Origin: Chloroflexota bacterium
GTDB taxonomy: Bacteria > Chloroflexota > Anaerolineae > Aggregatilineales > Phototrophicaceae
NCBI GenBank assembly: GCA_011525385.1
Contig: WTGF01000021.1
Span: 1-59,719, forward strand
DNA length: 59,719 nt
Reading direction: 5' to 3'
Part shown: positions 36,196 to 42,989 of the stretch, one piece after another
Numbering within the stretch: position 1 is the stretch's first letter
Layout: each line of letters opens with the position of its first letter
The notes under the pieces: model-generated
What the model saw: only the letters and a program-made list of their open reading frames with translations
Told to the model about the DNA's origin: nothing
The model's database searches: none
Program-made: the position numbers and the translations under genes

Positions 36196-36909
36196 ATGGA
36201 CGGCGTCATCCTGGCCGGGGGCAAAGGCACGCGCATGCGCCCCCTCACCCTCGACAGACCGAAACCACTGCTGGACTTGCAAGGACAGCCGATCCTGGCT
36301 TGGTCTCTGTTGAGCTTGCGTGACATCGTCGATCATGTGCTGATTGTTGTCAACTACCTGAAGGAGCAGATCGAGCGTTTCATGGCGGGCCAGGACCTGA
36401 TCCCGACATACACCCTCGTCGAACAGCTACCCGAGCCGATGGGCACGGGACACGCGCTACAAACTTGCCGAAAGCGCCTGCGGGGCGACGACTTTCTCGT
36501 CATCAACGGCGATGACCTCTATAGCCGCGAGGCGCTGGGGCAGTTGGCGAGTCAAGAAGTCGGCATCCTGTCCATGTTGCGGGATGATTTCGACCAATAT
36601 GGCGTGCTCGTCCATGACGAGGCCGGGCGCTTCCTGCGTATTGACGAGAAACCGCCGCGCAGCCGTTATCGGGCGCCAGCCCCCTGCAACATCGGCGCTT
36701 ACAAGTTCAAAGCTTGGGTCTTCGATTATGACTTGCCGATCTCGGAACGCGGCGAATACGAAATCAGCGATTACGTCGGTCTGGCGGCGCAAGACCACGC
36801 TGTCAATGTGGTTGATTCTCCCTTTTGGCTGCCGATTGGCGATCCTGCCGCGCTGGAAGCGGCGCAACAGGTCGATATCACGCGCTGGATAGCGCCTCCT
36901 TTGGGATAA
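36196..36909 (+). CDS. Sugar-1-phosphate nucleotidyltransferase
   Basis: 237 residues. The NTP-transferase signature is VILAGGKGTRMRPLT (residues 4-18), followed by RPKPLLDLQGQPIL, PMGTGHALQ and the metal-binding INGDDLYS. It would couple a sugar-1-phosphate to an NTP (mannose-1-P/GTP or glucose-1-P/dTTP type), supplying donors for the glycosyltransferases at 31039 and 52531. The C-terminal left-handed beta-helix of many relatives is absent, so it is the short form. Start is only weakly supported. Confidence 0.85.
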   Translation: MDGVILAGGKGTRMRPLTLDRPKPLLDLQGQPILAWSLLSLRDIVDHVLIVVNYLKEQIERFMAGQDLIPTYTLVEQLPEPMGTGHALQTCRKRLRGDDFLVINGDDLYSREALGQLASQEVGILSMLRDDFDQYGVLVHDEAGRFLRIDEKPPRSRYRAPAPCNIGAYKFKAWVFDYDLPISERGEYEISDYVGLAAQDHAVNVVDSPFWLPIGDPAALEAAQQVDITRWIAPPLG

Positions 36910-37024
36910 TCGCTCGGCGCGTCATCCCCATAAGCATCGCAGCGCGCTACCCATCACGCCGGTCTAGGAAGGCGGGCGTACTTATGTCACAATAGGTTGT
37001 ACCATTTTTCACAATGTCGAGGGA

Positions 37025-37651
37025 ATGCCCGCAGCTATGATCCACATCACCTTCACGGCGGACCAAGAGCAACTAGCCCGGCAGATTCGCGACGATCTGG
37101 CAGGTTTGTTCGAAGTGTCTCGGCCACTGCTGATCGTGCTGGTTTCGACGGCATCCAATCAAGATCCGGTCGTCGCTGCGGAAATCGCGCGCGCGCGCCA
37201 AAGCGGCGCGCAGCTATTGCCAATTTTGACGGAAAATGTGGTTCTGCCGGAAACGCTGGAATACGAAAAAGCGCTCAACTTCGCCGCCGGTTACCGGCGC
37301 GCCAGTTTGCTGCGGCGCCTCTCGCAATTGACGATGACAAGCGGGGAAGTCCGGCAAGCGAATCGGCGCGCGCTACTGGTGATCGGCGCCATTGCTGCCC
37401 TGATGTTCGGCTTGGCGATTATCGGCATGTTGTCCGGGCTGGTGGCCTTTCCCGTAGCGGAATACAACGAAGAAGCCACTTTTCAGTCGCTGTGGATTGA
37501 TGGCTTGATCCGCGAGACGTTGGAATACGCGCAGCCGCGGAGCACTGAGGATGCGCTGCACTTTGCAGCGACGCTGGAAGCGGCGCCAACGCGATTGTAC
37601 TACTATGTGCGCGGGACCGCGACCGCGCTGCCGCGAACCCAGGGGGAGTAA
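37025..37651 (+). CDS. TIR-like membrane protein
   Basis: 208 residues. The N-terminal ~100 residues look like a shortened TIR domain: ITFTADQEQLARQIRDDL (first strand/helix), RPLLIVLVS, then DPVVAAEIARARQSGAQLLPIL, the typical TIR helix-strand with a Glu where TIR NADases have their catalytic residue. A hydrophobic helix follows (about 118-142, LVIGAIAALMFGLAIIGML), then about 65 residues outside. The BB-loop region is much shortened, so NADase activity is doubtful. Its stop overlaps the start of the monooxygenase gene (TAATG), so the two are translationally coupled. Confidence 0.6.
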   Translation: MPAAMIHITFTADQEQLARQIRDDLAGLFEVSRPLLIVLVSTASNQDPVVAAEIARARQSGAQLLPILTENVVLPETLEYEKALNFAAGYRRASLLRRLSQLTMTSGEVRQANRRALLVIGAIAALMFGLAIIGMLSGLVAFPVAEYNEEATFQSLWIDGLIRETLEYAQPRSTEDALHFAATLEAAPTRLYYYVRGTATALPRTQGE

Positions 37652-38862
37652 TGCCGCGCGCGGATGTACTGATCATCGGGGCGGGACCCGCCGGCATCAA
37701 CGCCGCCTACGCCCTCGAGCGAGCCGGCATCGAGTACCGCATCATCGAACGCACATACAAATTGGCGCCTACCTGGAGCAGCCTCTATCCCTCGCTGCGC
37801 TTGAATACCTCGCGCTTTTACAGCCACTTGCCCGGGCGCAAGTTTCCTTTGTCTTGGGGCATCTTTCCCACCGCCGAACAGTACCATCAGCATCTGGTCA
37901 GTTGGGTGGCGGAACAGAACTATGACATCGAATACGGTATCGAGGTTGCCCGCGTGGCCCCGCGCGACGATGGCCTGTGGCAAGTCGAGAGCAGTGAAGG
38001 CAGCGAGTCCTACCGCGCGGTGATTCCGGCGACGGGCGTCTTCGATAATCCGATCTTGCCCGAGATCGACGGCATGGCGCGCTTCAACGGCGAGATTATG
38101 CACTCGCGCGATTTTCGTCATCCCGACCAGGTGTGCGGCAAGCGGACCATGGTGGTGGGCAACGGCCCCAGCGGCACCGATATCGCCGTGGCCGCCGGCC
38201 CGGAAGCGGCCGGGGGATCTGTCTATCTGGCGATCCGTACCGGCGTCGATCTGCGCCCGCGTTACCCTTACGGCGTACCGCGCCATGCCTGGATGATGCT
38301 GGGCGAATACCTGCCAGAGCCGCTCTGCGTCTGGCTGCAAACGAGCACGGGCGCCATCAAATACAATCTCGAGGATTTCGGCGTCTGGGAGTCGCCGCCC
38401 AATACCGGCACCGCCGTCGGGTATCGCGGTCCGGAGTTGCTCAACGCTCTGCGCGAAGGCCAGGTCCAACCCGTGCGGCATCCGATTCGCTTCGACGCCA
38501 AGGGCGCGATATTGGCGGACGGTCGCTATCTCGAACTCGACACCGTGATTATGGCCACCGGCTTCTTCCCAGTGCTGCATCAATACCTCGATATCGAAAT
38601 GCAATTCAGCCGCGAGACCTATTATCCGGAAACCGGATGCGACTGGGATATCGGACCAAACGGCGTCCGCGGCTGGCCCCTGCGCGATGTCAGCGAGCAT
38701 CCCAACGGACGACAGATCGTCGGCTATCCGGGCCTCTACCTGGTGGGCGTCTTCTACAAAGGACGTGGCGCCTTTTTTAACATGGGCGTGGAAGCCGCCA
38801 TCGCTGCCGAACAGATCAAGGCGCATCTTTCGCAGCGGCTCTATTCAGCGGTCGCCATCTGA
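37651..38862 (+). CDS. Flavin-containing monooxygenase
   Basis: 403 residues of the FMO type. FAD-binding GAGPAG (10-15) opens the chain, the second Rossmann motif for NADPH is VVGNGPSGTD (about 165-174), and the FMO-like segment GRKFPLSWGIFPTAEQY lies between. C-terminal IMATGF closes the FAD site. It oxygenates N, S or ketone centres using NADPH and O2; substrate unknown. It overlaps the preceding TIR-like gene by one base. Confidence 0.85.
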   Translation: MPRADVLIIGAGPAGINAAYALERAGIEYRIIERTYKLAPTWSSLYPSLRLNTSRFYSHLPGRKFPLSWGIFPTAEQYHQHLVSWVAEQNYDIEYGIEVARVAPRDDGLWQVESSEGSESYRAVIPATGVFDNPILPEIDGMARFNGEIMHSRDFRHPDQVCGKRTMVVGNGPSGTDIAVAAGPEAAGGSVYLAIRTGVDLRPRYPYGVPRHAWMMLGEYLPEPLCVWLQTSTGAIKYNLEDFGVWESPPNTGTAVGYRGPELLNALREGQVQPVRHPIRFDAKGAILADGRYLELDTVIMATGFFPVLHQYLDIEMQFSRETYYPETGCDWDIGPNGVRGWPLRDVSEHPNGRQIVGYPGLYLVGVFYKGRGAFFNMGVEAAIAAEQIKAHLSQRLYSAVAI

Positions 38863-38869
38863 AAGTCTC

Positions 38870-39757
38870 ATGCGCCGCGCATTTTTCATCTTTACAATCA
38901 TATTAAGCCTGATCTTCGGCGCTTTGATCACGTTACGTTTTTTGCTGGCCGCGCTTTTCCCCTCGGCGATGGTCGTCTATATGACACTTCCAGATGGCTT
39001 GCCAGAGATCATCGTGCATGATCTGAGTCACAATCTTAAACTGCGCCTGGACCATTTTGACTACGTGGAGCCGGCGATTTCGCCCGATGGCGCGCGCCTG
39101 GCGCTGACGCAATTGCTGTCCTACGGCAGCGATATCATAGTCTACGATATCGCCAGCGCGGGTTCTCGCCGGCTGACGGAATCGAATGCTATCGCCGAAG
39201 CGCCCGCCTGGTCTCCCGATGGCGAGTGGATCGCCTTCCACAGCAACCGGGAGGGCGACAACAACATTTATGTCATCCGCCCGGACGGGGGCGACTTGCG
39301 CCGCATCACGGCCTCGCAAGCCAGCGAAAGACAACCGGCTTGGTCGCCGGACGGGGAGTCCATCGCTTTCACCTCCAACCGCGGCGATGGCTGGGATATC
39401 TATACCTACCACCTGCCCAGCGCATCCTTGAAACAGCTGACGACGCATCCCAATCCCGATAACTCGCCGGATTGGTCGCCCGATGGGAAAAATATCGTCT
39501 TCGCCTCGCGACGCGATGGCGCTTCGGCGATCTATCTGTATTCGCTGGAGAGGAGGCAGGTCACGCCGCTAGTGGTGGAATTCCGCTACGACAGCTTGCC
39601 CAAGTGGACGCCGGACGGGCGCGCCGTGACCTTCGCGCGCTCGGTGGACGGGCTCTCGCGCATCATGCGGGTTGATGTGGAGACGGGTGAATTGACACAG
39701 CTGGAGTTGGGCGAGCCGGATGCCGATTCGCTCAGTTGGTGGCGGCGCCAAAAATGA
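38870..39757 (+). CDS. TolB-like beta-propeller protein, membrane-anchored
   Basis: 295 residues from ATG 38870; the longer frame to 38687 runs in the monooxygenase gene. The N-terminal hydrophobic helix (about 4-30, FFIFTIILSLIFGALITL) is a signal anchor. The rest is at least five PD40/TolB-type blades with the recurring WSPDGEWIAFHSN and SPDGKNIVFAS pattern. Such exported propellers bind ligands or act as scaffolds. It starts 7 nt after the monooxygenase stop. Confidence 0.8.
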   Translation: MRRAFFIFTIILSLIFGALITLRFLLAALFPSAMVVYMTLPDGLPEIIVHDLSHNLKLRLDHFDYVEPAISPDGARLALTQLLSYGSDIIVYDIASAGSRRLTESNAIAEAPAWSPDGEWIAFHSNREGDNNIYVIRPDGGDLRRITASQASERQPAWSPDGESIAFTSNRGDGWDIYTYHLPSASLKQLTTHPNPDNSPDWSPDGKNIVFASRRDGASAIYLYSLERRQVTPLVVEFRYDSLPKWTPDGRAVTFARSVDGLSRIMRVDVETGELTQLELGEPDADSLSWWRRQK

Positions 39758-39871
39758 CTCCTAGGCGCCGCCACCCCTGCTTGGCCGCCCTTTGGGCCGC
39801 TCCTTGGCCAGGTATAAGCCCGGGACCGACGCGATCATCACGCCCGGTTCGCATCTCTCGGGGACGTCAGT

Positions 39872-40552
39872 CTATTCGCCCTTTGAGCGCGCGAACGAAG
39901 GCGGATCGGTATGACGAATTTCTGTGATGTGGATCCAGTCTTCGGAATGCTCCTCGACCAGATAGATGCCTGGTATCGATATGACGCCAAAAACAAGGCG
40001 AACGATGGTCGTGCCAATGAAGGCTTCCACCATGCCCTCGGTCGACATCGAGCCGGCAAAAGCCAAAACCAAGAAGAGAATGCGATCGAGCGGGATGCCG
40101 ATGGCGTTGCTGACAAGCACGCGGCCCCACTGGTGCTCGGCCCCGAATCGATCAACCCAGCGAGTATAAACTTCGGTGTCGACCAATTGCGACAATACCG
40201 ACGCCAAAACCGCCGCTGCCAGGAGGCGCCATTCCGGCGTCAGCAATTGATCCAAAGTGATGCGCTCCGCTTCTGTCATTTCTGGCGGTAAATTGGAAAT
40301 GATGCTGAAGAAGGCTTGCACCACCAGGTATATGACAGCGGCGGCGATGATGAGCGTTCGCGCCACATAGGGACCGGCCAGCTTGTGCGCCATATCGCGC
40401 AAGGTAAAAGTCAGCGGATAAGCGATGGAAAAGGCGCTGACGCTCAAACCGAATAGCGTCAGGTTACGCAAATTGGAAATATCGGCGACCATCTGCGCGG
40501 CGACATAGGCGACGCTGACGAGTATTAGAATATGGAGATTTCGGATGGACAT
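39872..40552 (-). CDS. VUT family (YhhQ-type) queuosine-precursor transporter
   Basis: 226 residues with about six membrane helices. The first helix and the following SIAYPLTFTLRDMAHKLAGP stretch are the hallmark of the VUT family, which imports 7-cyano-7-deazaguanine or related queuosine precursors. LASVLSQLVDTEVY further on is also conserved. It implies uptake of pre-Q for tRNA modification. No queuosine genes are adjacent. It is tail to tail with the TolB-like gene. Confidence 0.8.
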   Translation of the reverse strand: MSIRNLHILILVSVAYVAAQMVADISNLRNLTLFGLSVSAFSIAYPLTFTLRDMAHKLAGPYVARTLIIAAAVIYLVVQAFFSIISNLPPEMTEAERITLDQLLTPEWRLLAAAVLASVLSQLVDTEVYTRWVDRFGAEHQWGRVLVSNAIGIPLDRILFLVLAFAGSMSTEGMVEAFIGTTIVRLVFGVISIPGIYLVEEHSEDWIHITEIRHTDPPSFARSKGE

Positions 40553-40681
40553 GCTACCTCCCGGAGATCCTTAATACACCAATAATAGTACATCAAGTTC
40601 CCCGATTCCGCGCGAGGGTGCAGCCCTGGACAGATTGCCCCGGTCGCATACCATCGCATCGGCTTTGCGGAAAACGCGGCG

Positions 40682-41572
40682 CTACAGGCGGTTTTTCGCC
40701 GGCGCAGCCTGGTCCCCGCAACCGGACTCCGCGTAGCGCTTCTCGTTTTTCAGCAACACGTGCTTGCGTTCAATGCCCCAGCGATAGCCGCCCAGGCTCC
40801 TGTCCTTGCGAATGATGCGGTGACAAGGAATGACCAAGGCCACGGGATTGCCGGCGCAGGCATTGGCAACCGCTCGACTTGCGGTCGGTTGACCGATGGC
40901 GACGGCAATATCGCTATAAGTGCGGGTTTCGCCGACCGGGATCGCTTGTAGCTGTTGCCAGACTTTCAATTGAAAGGCGGTCGCGCGCAAGTCGAGCGGC
41001 AGATCAAGGTGTGGTTGCCAGCCTTCGAGATAGGCGATGATCTTTTCCACCCAATAGCCGACGCCTTCATCATCGCGAACGCGCTCGGCCCGCTCGAATT
41101 CACTCGCCAGGTCGGCGACCAGTTCCTCGGATTGATCGCCCAGACTGAGCTTGCAGATGCCGCGCTCAGTCACGGCTACCAGCAACTGACCCAAGGGACA
41201 TGGCACCACGCTGAAAAAAATGGTCATGCCCTGCCCGCGCTTCCGGTATGTGGAAGGCGCCATACCTAGTTTTTCGTCGCTGTTTTCATAGAGCCGGCTG
41301 GAAGAACTGTATCCGACCGAATAAATGGCATCGGTAATGCTTTCGCCCGCTTGCACCCGCGTTTTGAAATCTTCCAGCCGCAGGTCGGCGGCAAACTCGC
41401 GGGGCGATACGCCGGTCGCCGCTTTGAATAGCCGCTGCAGATGATAAGGGCTGATGTGGAACTCACGGCCCAAATCTTGCAGTCGGGGTGATTGAGGATG
41501 AGCCTCTTGCAAATAGGCGCAGATCCGCGCCACCAAGTCCGTATCATTTGCCATGTCTCGCTCGCGTTTCAT
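40682..41572 (-). CDS. ada: AraC regulator/O6-methylguanine-DNA methyltransferase fusion (Ada-like)
   Basis: 296 residues from ATG 41572; ATG 41554 (MANDTDLV) also fits. Residues 7-105 are an AraC helix-turn-helix pair (ISPYHLQRLFKAATGVSPREF and SITDAIYSVGYSSSSRLYEN); the C-terminal ~170 residues are an alkyltransferase with the acceptor cysteine in IPCHRIIR. It removes O6-alkyl groups from guanine by suicide transfer to Cys. The N-terminal zinc domain of E. coli Ada, which takes methyl from phosphotriesters, is missing, so methylation-triggered activation must differ or be lost. Confidence 0.85.
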   Translation of the reverse strand: MKRERDMANDTDLVARICAYLQEAHPQSPRLQDLGREFHISPYHLQRLFKAATGVSPREFAADLRLEDFKTRVQAGESITDAIYSVGYSSSSRLYENSDEKLGMAPSTYRKRGQGMTIFFSVVPCPLGQLLVAVTERGICKLSLGDQSEELVADLASEFERAERVRDDEGVGYWVEKIIAYLEGWQPHLDLPLDLRATAFQLKVWQQLQAIPVGETRTYSDIAVAIGQPTASRAVANACAGNPVALVIPCHRIIRKDRSLGGYRWGIERKHVLLKNEKRYAESGCGDQAAPAKNRL

Positions 41573-41755
41573 CTTCCTGTCCCCCTGCTCGGCGCTGATG
41601 AACACATCATAGTCGAGATGAAGTGGTAAAACACTCTGATTCTTGCGCAAAGCCTCAGGCAGCGCGCAAGCCGGCAATATGCGGCATTGCGCCAGGAATA
41701 TTCTTCACGTTGTCAGTTTTGCTTAGCGTGGTGGTCTATCGAGGTCCCGGATGTA

Positions 41756-42109
41756 TCAGAGCGGGATTGCGGTAGAGTCGACGAAACTTACCGCCTTTGC
41801 CGGGTCGACAATCCCGCCGACCATATAATCGCGCAGTTTTTCGTATTCGGGATTCATACCATAAATATAAATGTGGCCTTGTCGGGGATGCGGCGCGCGG
41901 TGAATAGCGGAGAAGTGTCGCAAGATCCCTTTTGGCGGTTGAAAGGTCTTGCTCATATCCAACAAGATCGGCACACGATAATCAACAGATTTGATCATGC
42001 GGTGCCATTTCTTGCGCGCCTCAATAAAGTCTTCCAAGGTCCATGGATCATCAAAGCTAGTCTCGATGCAAGTCCGTTCCTGGTCTTTCCAGCGCACAGT
42101 AATTGCCAT
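41756..42109 (-). CDS. STAS/SpoIIAA-like hypothetical protein
   Basis: 117 residues from ATG 42109 (MAITVRWKDQERTC). The alternation of strands and helices (TVRWKDQERTCIETSFD, WTLEDFIEARKKW, VPILLDMSKTFQPP, IYIYGMNPEYEKLRDYM) suggests a SpoIIAA/STAS-like fold, as in small proteins of Chloroflexota. I do not recognise a specific family. A 19-nt sequence shared with the 59.5-kb TPR gene (see findings) lies about 70 nt upstream. The 42110-42398 gap has no other gene. Confidence 0.5.
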   Translation of the reverse strand: MAITVRWKDQERTCIETSFDDPWTLEDFIEARKKWHRMIKSVDYRVPILLDMSKTFQPPKGILRHFSAIHRAPHPRQGHIYIYGMNPEYEKLRDYMVGGIVDPAKAVSFVDSTAIPL

Positions 42110-42398
42110 AGCTGATCTCACCAATCGGGCATTCGCCGCTTAAGCAATTTCCGCGACGGCCATATATTATGCAAAATATGATATACTGTAGCGCATAAAT
42201 CCCTATCCGCACAAGTACTTCTGCAGTTTCTCTACTTCTACTCATCTTGTTGTTACAAAATACCGAGAAAAGGGAGATGTTACTTGGCAATTCTGCACAG
42301 TTATCAACCGCAGCTGGGCGAGGCGGGTCTCGCTTGATAGAGTATCTCGGAATCAAAGTACGCAAGAATATTCGGATTTCAATAACGGTAGCCCATGT

Positions 42399-42977
42399 TT
42401 ATAAGATGCCCCAGGGTTGAATGAAGTCTTCGCGCTCGACGCCCAAGGCGTCGGCGACGCGGTTAATATAGTTGAAGTAAGCGACTACTTGCGTGGCGTC
42501 GTGAATGGCCACATCGTCCAGACCGGCTTGGCGCAGGCGCCCGACGTCCGCCGCCGTCATCCCCGTTGGATGCGAGGTCAGTTTCTCGGCATAGGCGCAT
42601 AGCGCGCTATCGATGGTGTTCAGCCGCGCCCTCCGCCAATCGCGCGCGATCGCGTGTACAAAGGCATCCGCTTCAGCTTCGCTTTCGAATCCCTTGACCT
42701 CGGCACGGAGGTCATGCGCGTGTGACTGAATTCAGTAGACGCAGTGGTTAGCGACGCTGACGACCACCGCCAGCATCTCCCGCTGTTGCCGCGAAAGGGG
42801 CGATTCGGCGAACATGGTCGCGCCGTACATCTCCATGGAGGCTTTCATGACGCGCCCATTCAAGGACATGATCTGAACGATATTCCAGACGCGCCCGGCG
42901 CGCTTGACTGCTTTTTCCAGTTCTTTTTTCACTAGACCGGTAGCGCGGTCGAGGGTGATTTGCTTGATGTAGGGCAT
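42399..42977 (-). CDS. Selenocysteine-containing AhpD-like peroxidase-related protein (CxxU)
   Basis: 192 residues when the in-frame UGA (42734-42732) is read as selenocysteine. Start ATG 42977 has GAGGTG (42988-42983) 5 nt away. The AhpD/carboxymuconolactone-decarboxylase core is clear: MYGATMFAESPLSRQQREML then VVVSVANHC-VY-U-IQSH, which gives C79-x-x-U82-x-x-x-H86 in place of CxxC-xxx-H. After the UGA the frame runs on for 110 codons (AEADAFVHAIARDW, SALCAYAEKLTSHPT, VAYFNYINRVADALGV) to TAA at 42401-42399, as in full-length relatives (about 180-195). It would be a peroxidase or thiol oxidoreductase. A SECIS-like hairpin follows the UGA and tRNA-Sec is at 56758. The MmeI-like gene ends 12 nt upstream. 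The alternative, a sequencing error or nonsense mutation, is weakly favoured by nothing I see. Confidence 0.88.
42695..42714 (-). promoter_or_regulatory. Predicted bacterial SECIS element
   Basis: In the transcript, UGACCUC (42714-42708) pairs perfectly with GAGGUCA (42701-42695) around the loop CGUGCC (42707-42702). The loop begins 24 nt after the UGA (inside the usual 16-37 nt) and its second base is G, meeting the published rule of a G in the first two loop positions. Some outer pairs (C42716-G42693, C42718-G42691) extend the stem with mismatches. SelB would bind this in the coding region. Confidence 0.75.
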
Positions 42978-42989
42978 GGTCACACCTCG

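Noticed and set aside
37603..38826. 407-codon minus-strand open frame
   Set aside because: Fully antisense to the flavin monooxygenase, which has clear FAD and NADPH motifs; GC-rich codon bias opens the opposite frame.
41756..41758. UGA at the end of the STAS-like gene as selenocysteine
   Set aside because: The frame stops again after about 10 codons and the following sequence is not conserved-looking.
42732..42983. Short 83-residue AhpD-like gene ending at UGA
   Set aside because: Treated as truncated it would lack half the fold; the frame reads on to 42399 with family-like sequence, SECIS-like hairpin and tRNA-Sec support, so selenocysteine is preferred.
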